Below, piece by piece: positions 9,706-17,667 of a stretch of DNA of 64,000 nucleotides (the stretch's first letter is position 1; each line of letters starts with the position of its first letter). The DNA is taken from contig JAHDIH010000001.1 in NCBI GenBank assembly GCA_020630875.1, positions 248,001-312,000 on the forward strand, read 5' to 3'. This DNA is from Deltaproteobacteria bacterium. GTDB lineage: Bacteria > Myxococcota_A > Polyangia > Haliangiales > Haliangiaceae. The notes below the pieces were generated by a model. It was not told the DNA's origin. It worked only from the letters and a program-made list of their open reading frames with translations, and did no database searches. The position numbers were made by a program, and so were the translations under genes.

Positions 9706-10236
9706 ATGCGGGGGATAATGGTTTTGGTTTGTCTATTTTTTGCTGGTTGTTCGCTTGAGGCCGTTGATGGTAGCGGCGGCGGCGGCGGCGGCGGTGACGG
9801 TAGTGGCGGCGGCGGCGGCGGCGGAGGCGGTGGCGGGGCTAACCAATCCGGATTCTTTGGTGAATGCGTTGATATTGGAACGCCAGGTCTTTCCTCTCAC
9901 AATCCTGGAACCGGTTGTATGAATGGTGGCTGTCATGATGGAACTACACCTCCAACGATGACGGTGGCAGGAACACTGTACGATGCAGCCAGCGGTGGAA
10001 ACACAGTCGCTGGTGGGACCGTTCATCTTGAGGACTCAGCGGGGAATCCGATCACACTTATTACGGGTAGTACTGGCAATTTCTATTCGACAGATCCAAT
10101 TGCTTTTCCCGTCAAAGCGGGAGCATCTTCATGTCCAAGCGCCAAAGAGATGAGTAACATGGTCACGCAGAATGGTGGTAACTGCGCCCAGAGTGGTTGC
10201 CATGTTGCTGGCATGCGTATCTTTGTCGAGCCTTAG
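9706..10236 (+). CDS. Lipoprotein with polyglycine linker and two CX4CH (cytochrome c-like) motifs
   Basis: 176 residues. The lipoprotein signal ends in FFAGC, followed by a linker of almost pure glycine encoded by GGC runs. The mature domain has two CX4CH motifs, CMNGGCH and CAQSGCH, flanking a small beta-rich segment (VAGTLYDAASGG...GNFYSTDPIAF) like carboxypeptidase-regulatory/transthyretin-type domains. CX4CH is a known variant haem c attachment motif, so an outer-membrane-anchored cytochrome c-like role is plausible but not proven. Similar proteins occur in Myxococcota, where I recall CXXCH at the second site. A second ATG at 9718 is an alternative start. It is convergent with the next gene; the stop codons share TTAG. 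Confidence 0.7.
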   Translation: MRGIMVLVCLFFAGCSLEAVDGSGGGGGGGDGSGGGGGGGGGGGANQSGFFGECVDIGTPGLSSHNPGTGCMNGGCHDGTTPPTMTVAGTLYDAASGGNTVAGGTVHLEDSAGNPITLITGSTGNFYSTDPIAFPVKAGASSCPSAKEMSNMVTQNGGNCAQSGCHVAGMRIFVEP

Positions 10237-10994
10237 TTGACGCAGAGCTCTACGGTTTTGATACCAAGAGTTCCACTCGCCCGTTCAATATCGACCGCGG
10301 TCAGACTTGGAGAATTGTTCGGCTGCAGATGTGCGGACCAGTCGAATGAAAACCACTTGTAGGAAAAGTCGACCGGTACAAGCATCTCAGGGGTGAAGCC
10401 TGCAACCTGAGACTCGGCCTTCATGCGAGAACTTCCCCCAATTCCTCTGGCGTTGACGTGGAGACTAGCGCTTGTGAAGCTAAGCCCATTGACGTTAAAG
10501 CGCACTCGTACGAAGTCGTTGCCATTGAGTGACACCGCCACACCGTTGTCGATATCGGTTACGCCAAAAGCTGAGCCTACGCAGAGTTGGTCGCCAACGG
10601 AATAGTTGCAGTTGGCATCCCAGTGATCCAATCTAACAAATCCACTTTGAAAGCTGATTTGCCAAAGTTTGTAACCGGGTCCGTTGTCGCAGAGCATGGA
10701 GAACGAAGAACTTGCCGCGTCGGTGGGGGCCGCGTCGGTGGGGGCCGCGTCGGTGGGGGCCGCGTCGGTGGGGGCCGCATCGGCAGAGGGGGCGTCTGTT
10801 AGCGGACTGGCGTCTATCGAAGCAGTCGCATCCTGACTCGGTGAACCATCCGTATTGGCTCCAGCATCATGATTGGTGGGACCACCGTCGACTGTGGCGC
10901 AGACGGTTCCACCACAGTCTTTTACCTTGTTGTCACTTGTGAACGGAACATTGGCACAACCGACGACGAATACAAGTAGGACAACAAGACGCAC
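10233..10994 (-). CDS. Lipoprotein with Ala-Pro-Thr-Asp repeat linker, unknown function
   Basis: 253 residues, GTG start. The signal peptide ends with a lipobox-like VVGC. A low-complexity linker (about residues 40-95) contains four perfect APTDA units, then a domain of about 155 residues (Cys at LCDNG, NCNY, LCVG and LCVN) without a family I recognise. It could be a jelly-roll or concanavalin-like ligand-binding domain, but that is only an impression. The fold begins right after the linker, a layout common in myxobacterial surface lipoproteins. A minus-strand -10-like TAGAAC lies 6 nt before the GTG. Confidence 0.7.
   Translation of the reverse strand: MRLVVLLVFVVGCANVPFTSDNKVKDCGGTVCATVDGGPTNHDAGANTDGSPSQDATASIDASPLTDAPSADAAPTDAAPTDAAPTDAAPTDAASSSFSMLCDNGPGYKLWQISFQSGFVRLDHWDANCNYSVGDQLCVGSAFGVTDIDNGVAVSLNGNDFVRVRFNVNGLSFTSASLHVNARGIGGSSRMKAESQVAGFTPEMLVPVDFSYKWFSFDWSAHLQPNNSPSLTAVDIERASGTLGIKTVELCVN
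10714..10788. repeat. Tandem 15-bp repeat, four perfect copies plus one degenerate
   Basis: Unit gccgcgtcggtgggg at 10714, 10729, 10744 and 10759, then a diverged copy at 10774. It encodes the APTDA linker repeats of the minus-strand lipoprotein and is GC-rich compared with its surroundings. Identity at the DNA level implies recent expansion. Confidence 0.95.
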
Positions 10995-11031
10995 CGAGTG
11001 GTTCTAGCACTGCTCTCAGAGACTGCAACTA

Positions 11032-11889
11032 CTATTTCTTAGCCCCATCCTGAGCTTTCTTGAGCGCTTTTAATTCGTGTTCGGCGCGAATTTTGTGTTG
11101 CCTTTGCGGATTCTTAATCTTTGTGTAGCGCTCAAAATATGCGATTGAGTTAGTGTAGTCTTTCTTCTTTTTGTACATCAGCGCGATGTCAAAAAGAGCA
11201 CCAGGGTGTTGTGGTGCAAGCGTTAGAGTTTTTAAGTAAGCTGCGATCGCTTTATCTGTCAGGCCGCCATATCTGTATGCCGCGCCAAGATTGAATCGAT
11301 ATGAAACGTTGTTGGGATCTTTGGCGATCGCTCTTTCAAATGCATCTGCTGCTTTTCGGTAGAGCTTGGCCGAACGGTAAGCAACTCCCAAATTGTTGAG
11401 CAATCTGACGTTGGTTGGGTCTAAAAGCTCCGCTATTTCCAGTGCTTTGACTGCTTCTTGAAACTTTCCGTTTTTGCGCAGTACTGTTCCGTAATTGGCG
11501 AGAGTGTCAGCATCTTTGGGAAGCTTTTCTACGGCCTTCGCAAGTGTTTGTTCAGCTAGTATTTTCTTGCCCATTCGATATTGCGCCATTCCTAGATTGG
11601 CGAGCAAGTTTCCACTTGTTGGGTTTAGCGCATGGGCTTTTTCGTAGGCGGTGAGCGATGCAGAATAGTTTTGGGTTCTACGGTGTACGTGGCCAAGCGT
11701 TGCCCATGCAGCGCCAAAGTCAGGGTTAATCTTTAAGGCCTGCTCTAAGCTTTTTTGCGCTTCTTTGTACTTACCGGTGTTTTTATAGGCCACTCCCTTA
11801 TTATAGTGTTCCTTGGCCGTTTCGCTTGGGACTTCTGCAGCAGCGACGAAGGAGAAGAGTATCGAAAGAACGAAAAGAAAATGCCTCAC
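11032..11889 (-). CDS. Exported TPR protein
   Basis: 285 residues, GTG start. The Sec signal peptide (FLFVLSILFSFVAAAEVPS) is followed by about seven tetratricopeptide repeats spanning residues 25-260 (for example AKEHYNKGVAYKNTGKYKEAQKSLEQ and ANLGMAQYRMGKK), ending in a Lys-rich tail. It is probably a periplasmic scaffold for protein-protein contacts; the partner is unknown. It is followed on the minus strand after 37 nt by the APTDA-linker lipoprotein, and carries its own strong leaderless-type promoter. Confidence 0.85.
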   Translation of the reverse strand: MRHFLFVLSILFSFVAAAEVPSETAKEHYNKGVAYKNTGKYKEAQKSLEQALKINPDFGAAWATLGHVHRRTQNYSASLTAYEKAHALNPTSGNLLANLGMAQYRMGKKILAEQTLAKAVEKLPKDADTLANYGTVLRKNGKFQEAVKALEIAELLDPTNVRLLNNLGVAYRSAKLYRKAADAFERAIAKDPNNVSYRFNLGAAYRYGGLTDKAIAAYLKTLTLAPQHPGALFDIALMYKKKKDYTNSIAYFERYTKIKNPQRQHKIRAEHELKALKKAQDGAKK

Positions 11890-11895
11890 CTGTCG

Positions 11896-11924
11896 ATGAT
11901 AAGCTAAGGGGAGGTTGCTGACAA
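11896..11924 (-). promoter_or_regulatory. Candidate promoter of the exported TPR gene, leaderless
   Basis: On the minus strand: TTGTCA (11924-11919, five of six), 17-nt spacer, TATCAT (11901-11896, five of six), then exactly 6 nt to the GTG at 11889. The best-matching full promoter in the set. Confidence 0.6.
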
Positions 11925-11955
11925 ATGCGTGGATAGAGTTAACGTGCAGAAAAGA

Positions 11956-11984
11956 TTGGCGTATGGAAAGTCTCGCGCTACACC
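11956..11984 (+). promoter_or_regulatory. Candidate promoter of the small lipoprotein gene, leaderless
   Basis: TTGGCG (11956-11961), 17-nt spacer, TACACC (11979-11984), then 6 nt to the ATG at 11991. No Shine-Dalgarno is visible. Confidence 0.35.
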
Positions 11985-11990
11985 CGATTC

Positions 11991-12464
11991 ATGCGGATGT
12001 TAATAGTTTTGTCGATGGTTGTTTCCTGTAGCTCAGACAAGAAAGAGGAATCATTATCTAGTGGTACGTCTCTCCCTATCGGTAGTTCGTTAACCATTGA
12101 GGCTTCCGCTGACGCGGTGGTAAAAGAAGACATGCCAGGTTGGTTTTCCTTAAAAGATGGGAAAATTCGCGCTCAGATCAAGAAACGCAAATTTGGCAAG
12201 GCCACGTCTGCAGACGCGCTGGCAGAAGCCATGTGCAAAGGCAAGGAAATTGACGTGGCCAAAGGTGATACTCCAAGCGGTCACTTTGTGTCTTGTCGAG
12301 GACCTGGTTCCGCTGAGGTCGGCGGTAAACGTTTAGAAACTACCACGGTAGCAACGGTCGTAAACGTTGCCGATGAACAATGGGAATGTCGTTTTGAATA
12401 CGATAATGCCGCTCGCGCGGCTGAGGCGTTGCAGCTTTGCAAGAGCATGCGGCCCGCCAAGTAA
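11991..12464 (+). CDS. Small lipoprotein, unknown function
   Basis: 157 residues. The signal peptide ends in MVVSC (lipobox-like), followed by a Ser-rich spacer and a compact domain with three cysteines (AMCKGK, VSCRGP, WECRF) and a final LCKSMRP. I do not recognise the family; the alternation of short strands and a late helix suggests a small alpha/beta domain. A second in-frame ATG lies two codons downstream. Convergent with radA, 8 nt apart. Confidence 0.65.
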   Translation: MRMLIVLSMVVSCSSDKKEESLSSGTSLPIGSSLTIEASADAVVKEDMPGWFSLKDGKIRAQIKKRKFGKATSADALAEAMCKGKEIDVAKGDTPSGHFVSCRGPGSAEVGGKRLETTTVATVVNVADEQWECRFEYDNAARAAEALQLCKSMRPAK

Positions 12465-12472
12465 CTGAGTAG

Positions 12473-13819
12473 CTATTTTTGAAATAGCCCAAGCGCTTGC
12501 TTCACGCTTGCGACTCTAATTAGCTTGATACCTCTGTGCTTGTTTTTGGATAGTTTCGCGGCTGCGGGAATGACGCAACGTGAGAACCCAAGGTTCTTCG
12601 CTTCTTTAATTCTGGATTCTAGTTGCGCAACGTTGCGTACTTCACCGGATAGACCGACTTCACCGATGCACATCACGTCAGGTGGAATGCACTTGTCTAG
12701 AACCGCAGAAGCGATGGCTAGCGTAATTCCGAGATCTAAGTCGGGTGCGTTAATTTTTAGTCCGCCAGCCAAACTTACAAACACGTCAGAGGCGAGGGCG
12801 TTCAAACCGCCACGTTGCGCGAGAATCGCTAGTAACAACGCGACTCTATTGGTATCTACCCCAAGCGTAACCCTGCGAGGCATACCATGGGTTTGCGGTA
12901 CCACTAAAGCTTGTACTTCGGCGAGTAGGGGCCGCGACCCTTCGATGCATGCCACCACACATGAGCCTGGGACGCTGCTGTTTCTTTGTTCGAGTAAAAG
13001 GGCGGACGGGTTTTCGATGGCATGAAGTCCGCTTGCCTGCATTTCGAAGACGCCTAATTCGTGCGTAGAGCCGAATCGATTTTTATGGGATCTGATGACC
13101 CGATAGTTGGACTTGTCATCGGAGAAGTACAGAACCGTATCCACCATATGTTCAAGCAACTTTGGCCCTGCAATTTCCCCCCCTTTGGTAACGTGGCCAA
13201 TGAGAATCATAGAAACGTCGTTCTTTTTGGCGTAGTTCATTAGCTGCATAGTGCATTCACGAATTTGGCTTACCGTACCAGCTCCGGAAGCGGTAGCTCC
13301 TTGCAGTGTCTGCACTGAGTCGATCGCCACGACAGCGGGAGAAAGCTCATCTACTACTGAAAGAATTTGTCCAATGTCCGTGGATGCCACGATATGGAAG
13401 CGTGGGTTGTCGATGCCAAGTCGAGCGCACCTCAGTCCGCTTTGGTTCACCGATTCTTCCCCGGTAACGTAGAGAACGTCTACTTGGTGATTGGTCGCTA
13501 CTGAAGAAAGCAACTGAGAAACCAATGTCGATTTTCCTATTCCGGGACTGCCGCCGAGAAGGGTCATCGAACCAGGGACCAGTCCTCCGCCAAGAACTCT
13601 ATCTACTTCACCAATACCTACCGAAACTCGAGGGATGTCATTTTTTAAGACGGCATCGCTAATGGAGATGGCTGATATTTTGGTTTTGCTCTTAGGGGTC
13701 TTGGTCTTTGTTTTTGCTTTTAGGCTGTCCCATTCTCCGCATTGCGGGCACTTGCCCATCCACTTTAACGTTTCCGCCGCGCACGAGCTGCAAACGAAAG
13801 ACTCTTTTGCCTTAGCCAT
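12473..13819 (-). CDS. radA: DNA repair protein RadA
   Basis: 448 residues, full length. An N-terminal four-Cys zinc finger (C10, C13, C24, C27), a RecA-like ATPase with Walker A GGSPGIGKST at about 89-98, the RadA-specific KNRFG motif, and a C-terminal Lon-protease-like domain (VSLAGGLKI...DLGITLAIASA). RadA is a hexameric branch-migration helicase acting with RecA in recombinational repair and processing of stalled forks. No neighbour shares this pathway. Confidence 0.95.
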   Translation of the reverse strand: MAKAKESFVCSSCAAETLKWMGKCPQCGEWDSLKAKTKTKTPKSKTKISAISISDAVLKNDIPRVSVGIGEVDRVLGGGLVPGSMTLLGGSPGIGKSTLVSQLLSSVATNHQVDVLYVTGEESVNQSGLRCARLGIDNPRFHIVASTDIGQILSVVDELSPAVVAIDSVQTLQGATASGAGTVSQIRECTMQLMNYAKKNDVSMILIGHVTKGGEIAGPKLLEHMVDTVLYFSDDKSNYRVIRSHKNRFGSTHELGVFEMQASGLHAIENPSALLLEQRNSSVPGSCVVACIEGSRPLLAEVQALVVPQTHGMPRRVTLGVDTNRVALLLAILAQRGGLNALASDVFVSLAGGLKINAPDLDLGITLAIASAVLDKCIPPDVMCIGEVGLSGEVRNVAQLESRIKEAKNLGFSRCVIPAAAKLSKNKHRGIKLIRVASVKQALGLFQK

Positions 13820-13858
13820 ACATTACACTATCGAATGGGGCTGACAGCGGTTGCTGCC

Positions 13859-14893
13859 CTATTTTGACTTAGTTTCAACTTCGTCTTCAATATATTCTGC
13901 TCTTGCAGAGGTCATTCCTTGCGGAGGAGCGGCCAATGTTCTCATTGTATATCGAACGCCAAAGAAACCTACTGCAATAAATGGAATCGGAAATAGTGAC
14001 CAGAGAAAGAACGCCCAACCAACACTTCTGTCGCGAATGGCTTTCCAGGGCTTTTCAGGATTGACCCAACAGTTGGTTTTCGTGCCTGGAGGATTTCTGC
14101 GGACTACCTTCTTCTTTGACTTGTAACCGCTGGAACTCGATCCGGATAAAAGGTCTTCAGTATTGGATATGAAGTGGAATCCATTAAAATCGTATCGATA
14201 GACTATCTCGACGCTGTAAGTGTCGCCATCACTGCTATCATGGGTTTTTACGCGACTGGAAATGATTTGGGCGGGAACTTTTTCCCACGTATTGACGTCG
14301 AATTTCTTTTTCCATTTAGCGCCAAAGTATACTCCAACTCCTAGTCCAGCAATTAGGAATGCTCCAAAGAATGCTAACCATAGATAGACGAACGACCGTT
14401 CACGCTTGGTAATTGCTAGGTGCATTAGTCCTAGACCGATTAGTAGAAAACAAAGTGGCAGAAGTACCTCGACGTTCCAAAACGGAGAGTCCCAAACAGT
14501 TTGGTCACGAACGATCCAGACCGACTCTTTAGGATTGTCAGGATTGACTCTGCAAGTCTCTTGGTCTGTGGTTTGCGCAAGAACGCGCTTTTGGTAGCGG
14601 TAGGAGAGGTCTCCGAAATCTTCAGGGTTGGAGACTTTGTTGCCGGCAGGAGTTAGTTGCCTGCCGTGAAGGGTTTCTCCCGCCCATTCATACGAATAGC
14701 TAAGGTTTGCTGCGAAGGATGAGCCCGCCGCTACGACCTCGAATTCGTTAATGGTACAACTCACCGAGTGCCATTGGTGAAACGTTGCTTTGGCCTCCAA
14801 GTTTCTTATTCCGGAGACGGCCGCCAGTAGAGATATAAGTATCCAAATTAGTGCAAACGCAAAAAGCCCTTTTCGTTGCCCTCCACTCAACAC
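13859..14893 (-). CDS. DUF3592-type membrane protein
   Basis: 344 residues, GTG start. Two DUF3592-like extracytoplasmic segments (about 30-135 and 200-285) sit between four predicted transmembrane helices (about 9-28, 141-160, 170-190, 292-312), so the protein looks like an internal duplication. Each soluble part ends with a CxVNP(D/E)xP motif (CRVNPDNP, CWVNPEKP), typical of DUF3592. Function unknown. It begins 23 nt after the stop of the TIGR04551-like gene; a dyad covering a possible -10 box lies between them. Confidence 0.75.
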   Translation of the reverse strand: MLSGGQRKGLFAFALIWILISLLAAVSGIRNLEAKATFHQWHSVSCTINEFEVVAAGSSFAANLSYSYEWAGETLHGRQLTPAGNKVSNPEDFGDLSYRYQKRVLAQTTDQETCRVNPDNPKESVWIVRDQTVWDSPFWNVEVLLPLCFLLIGLGLMHLAITKRERSFVYLWLAFFGAFLIAGLGVGVYFGAKWKKKFDVNTWEKVPAQIISSRVKTHDSSDGDTYSVEIVYRYDFNGFHFISNTEDLLSGSSSSGYKSKKKVVRRNPPGTKTNCWVNPEKPWKAIRDRSVGWAFFLWSLFPIPFIAVGFFGVRYTMRTLAAPPQGMTSARAEYIEDEVETKSK

Positions 14894-14897
14894 TTCT

Positions 14898-14920
14898 CTA
14901 GAATATCACATTTATTCTAG
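14898..14920 (-). promoter_or_regulatory. 8-bp dyad overlapping a possible -10 box before the DUF3592 gene
   Basis: CTAGAATA (14898-14905) and TATTCTAG (14913-14920) are perfect inverted arms around a 7-nt loop. On the minus strand the proximal arm contains TATTCT exactly 6 nt before the GTG at 14893, so the dyad could be an operator over a -10 element. It could also be a weak terminator, though no T-run follows. Confidence 0.35.
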
Positions 14921-16716
14921 AATTTTAGGCCGACTCTGGTTTGAATCGTATGCGCAATTTTCGCACCACCCGTGTTGGTGAGGTAGCCAAAACCAGGTCC
15001 ACCTTGCGCCGAGTCGTTTTCTGGATGGTCCATAGCTCCACCGGGAAAGTATACGCCGTACGCCATGCCGGCAATGAAACTGTCAGTTTCATACGCAACG
15101 TCAAAGTCGAGTTCCACACCTAAGAACGCCTTGTTGCCCGGAGTCGAGATGGGTTTGTTCGCAAAACTGATAATCGATTGAAAATCGAGCGCGAAGTTAC
15201 TAATTTTGTAGGTTGCTTTGGGTTTGATGTACGTGGCGTTTCTAACGCTGCCAATAAGTTCTCTGAAGAGAATCATATCGACGTTATAGGCTCGGTTGAA
15301 CGTGAAGGCGTTCATTGTGGTATCACCAAGTCCAGGGAATGGTCGCGCTTGCGAAATGTGGGTGGTTCCCTCTACAGGGTTGTCCCATTGATCACCTGTT
15401 GCAAAACCTAGCTCGAGTGACGTTTTTAGATCGTCTTCTAGGAATTTGTAAGATGCTCTCGCCACGCCGCCAACTTGCCTGACGTTAATTTCTGTATTGA
15501 TCCCAGCGTCAGAGAGCTCTCCGATGCTACCTAGTACCATCGCCAGTTCTGCTTCAAAGGTGAAGTCATCTTTGGCCAGGCGCACCCAGGCATCCGGCAT
15601 GTAAAGCTTTGCGTCTCTCCGAACCAGATCACTGGCCACAGGTGGATTGCCTACGCCACCAGCATTGTTTCCAGTGTAATCCCAACCTTGTTTTCGGTAC
15701 TGCAAGAAAAGCCCCCAGTTGAGAGCGAGTTCTTCATCGCGAACTTTTTTGTCGAAAAGTGCAGGGGCGTCGAATTGACCGATAGTGAAAGTCCACTGAG
15801 TGATGTCGGCGCTATTATCAAGATCCCATGGCTGACCAGCGAATCTACCGTTATACGCATCGGTTTGATCTGCAGCGATTCCTGAGCCTGGCCAGTCGAG
15901 TGCCACAGAGAACTGAGTTTTGGTGGTTGGTAAGGTAAATGCGAATTCAAGACGGTCCACGTTATCGCCAAAGTCATTGTCGATATCCATGGTGCCATGA
16001 ACCGGATCGTTTTCACCGGCATGGGTTAACACTCCCATTCCCCAGTGACTTGGCATTCGACCAAAGCGAAGACGGCCGAGTGGTAGATTAACGTCAGCCC
16101 AAGCTCGCCGTACGACTATTGAGTCTCGAGTCGAGTTGTAGCCGGACAGAGGAGGAACTTGAGAGTTTGAAAAAACAGAAACAGGAGTGCTAGCAGGGTT
16201 GTTGCCGTCGAAAGAGGTGCCGAAAGGAGTGCTTCCGAGGACGAGATTATCAAGCACATCCATCTCGATATGAATTTTTGTGTTTTCTGTTAGGTTGATG
16301 GTCGGTTCTAAAGACAACCTCATATTGGCGGTACCAATTTTGTCACTGCACGGGGCGCTGCTACCCGCATTACATCCGTTAGGTTCTGGGAACGGAGCTC
16401 CACCTAGTGCTGGATCGTCATCAAAACCCAAGTTAAGTCTTTTAAACCAGTCGGTTCGAAATCGAAGGTAGCCGTTTAGCTCCAGTAACTCGTAACGAGC
16501 CCCAAGGGTTGGCAGGACTCGAGCCGCAGGAAGTTCGGCTGCGATAGGATCCCCTTGCTCTGCAGGTCCTTCCTTGGTCGCGTTGGCTCCTTGCCCTGGC
16601 TGTATTGGCGGGGCCATTGGTTGTTGACCCGCCTGAGCGAACGCGGAAGTCGTATATAATGTTGCCCCCACAAAAATGAAGGTTAGCAGTCGAGTTGTCA
16701 TACCCGTGTTTGTCAT
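14917..16716 (-). CDS. Outer-membrane beta-barrel protein, TIGR04551-like
   Basis: About 599 residues. Signal peptide (RLLTFIFVGATLYTTSAFAQ), a Pro/Gln-rich linker, then many amphipathic strands ending in a terminal Phe (VGLKF), the classical outer-membrane barrel signature. Segments such as GYLRFRTDWF, MRLSLEPTINL, MDVLDNLVLGSTP and RFGRMPSHWGMG recall the TIGR04551 family of Myxococcota/Deltaproteobacteria. No function is known. I prefer the ATG at 16716, which has a GAGG about 10 nt upstream; ATGs at 16731 and 16701 are alternatives. The DUF3592 gene follows closely and may be co-transcribed. Confidence 0.75.
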   Translation of the reverse strand: MTNTGMTTRLLTFIFVGATLYTTSAFAQAGQQPMAPPIQPGQGANATKEGPAEQGDPIAAELPAARVLPTLGARYELLELNGYLRFRTDWFKRLNLGFDDDPALGGAPFPEPNGCNAGSSAPCSDKIGTANMRLSLEPTINLTENTKIHIEMDVLDNLVLGSTPFGTSFDGNNPASTPVSVFSNSQVPPLSGYNSTRDSIVVRRAWADVNLPLGRLRFGRMPSHWGMGVLTHAGENDPVHGTMDIDNDFGDNVDRLEFAFTLPTTKTQFSVALDWPGSGIAADQTDAYNGRFAGQPWDLDNSADITQWTFTIGQFDAPALFDKKVRDEELALNWGLFLQYRKQGWDYTGNNAGGVGNPPVASDLVRRDAKLYMPDAWVRLAKDDFTFEAELAMVLGSIGELSDAGINTEINVRQVGGVARASYKFLEDDLKTSLELGFATGDQWDNPVEGTTHISQARPFPGLGDTTMNAFTFNRAYNVDMILFRELIGSVRNATYIKPKATYKISNFALDFQSIISFANKPISTPGNKAFLGVELDFDVAYETDSFIAGMAYGVYFPGGAMDHPENDSAQGGPGFGYLTNTGGAKIAHTIQTRVGLKF

Positions 16717-16938
16717 AGAAATGAGCCTCATGGTTCGCCGAAAGCGTTAAAATTGCTGATTTAGCTCGCGGAATATAGGCATTGTTGCTCTAAATCGTCA
16801 AACCTGGCCTCCCTCTTATTTGGAAACCACCCGAGAGACGCGACTTGGGAAATGAGGAAGATTCCGCAATAGGCTTGAAAGCCAATGAATAGTTTGTCAC
16901 AAGAGACAACGAATGGTGAGTAAAGGAGTCAAACCAGC

Positions 16939-17667
16939 GTGAAACGTTACTTACTTGTCATTTTCTGTTTGGCTTGTTCCCCGACGCGAACCATCGACAG
17001 ATCCGTGAAAAGGCTGCCATCAGGGCCTGTGCACGTTCCTCAACCGGTACTTACCGATGGAAAATTCGCTATCGGGTGGTTTTGCCCAAAGTTGTCGGAG
17101 GGGCGTGCGGGAGTCAGGCCGCTTGGGCTTATTGATGAAACCGTCGTGGAATCTAACGAATTTGTAGATGTTGGAGCGATGGATGTCATTGGGCCACTTG
17201 GCTACCGCGGCACCTTTGAGCCATTTGGAATGTTCAAACGAGATCTCGTTGGCTCTTACCGTGGGGCGGAAATTTGTCGCGTGTCGCAAGAAAGCACGGA
17301 GTTATCTCAAAGTTGCCAACGCGCCGTTTCTGGTTGTGGAATTGCTGTCGGCTATTGGAACGAGGCAAGAAAGCGCACGCTCAATGATCCCGCCAATGTC
17401 TGCGTCACCGAAAGTGGAGTAGCGGTTGGTACACAATCGTATCATTGGAACCGCAACGCTCTTGAAAAAGGGGAGACGGCTGAATGCAACGATGCCGCCA
17501 TTGCCGGACCTCGTACTTTCATCGCCGCGGTTGCGTTTAGCATTCCGGAGCTTCCTCATCTGATTTTCCTCGAAGCCGATGAGCTGATAATTTACCGCCA
17601 TGAAGCTGCTAACGGAAACTACGTGCTTTGGCAAAAGCTTAAGCTGTCCGAGCCACTTCCGGCTTAA
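16939..17667 (+). CDS. Lipoprotein, unknown function
   Basis: 242 residues, GTG start with AAAGGAG about 10 nt upstream. The signal peptide ends in CLAC (lipidation Cys about 13). The mature part has six further cysteines (WFCPK, EICRV, QSCQR, SGCGI, NVCVT, AECND), suggesting disulfides. I recognise no family. It is exported and probably outer-membrane anchored. Its last 29 nt overlap the convergent gene on the other strand. Confidence 0.65.
   Translation: MKRYLLVIFCLACSPTRTIDRSVKRLPSGPVHVPQPVLTDGKFAIGWFCPKLSEGRAGVRPLGLIDETVVESNEFVDVGAMDVIGPLGYRGTFEPFGMFKRDLVGSYRGAEICRVSQESTELSQSCQRAVSGCGIAVGYWNEARKRTLNDPANVCVTESGVAVGTQSYHWNRNALEKGETAECNDAAIAGPRTFIAAVAFSIPELPHLIFLEADELIIYRHEAANGNYVLWQKLKLSEPLPA

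Noticed and set aside
9775..9836. GGC-rich run as an unstable trinucleotide locus
   Set aside because: The run is interrupted by GGT, GAC and AGC codons and simply encodes the glycine tether; reported within the gene instead.
12472..12488. Inverted repeat GCTATTT-TTG-AAATAGC between the small lipoprotein and radA
   Set aside because: AT-rich seven-pair stem with a 3-nt loop and no T-run on either strand; too weak to call a terminator.
12525..13025. 166-codon ORF opposite radA
   Set aside because: Shadow of the radA frame; no ribosome site and no domain.
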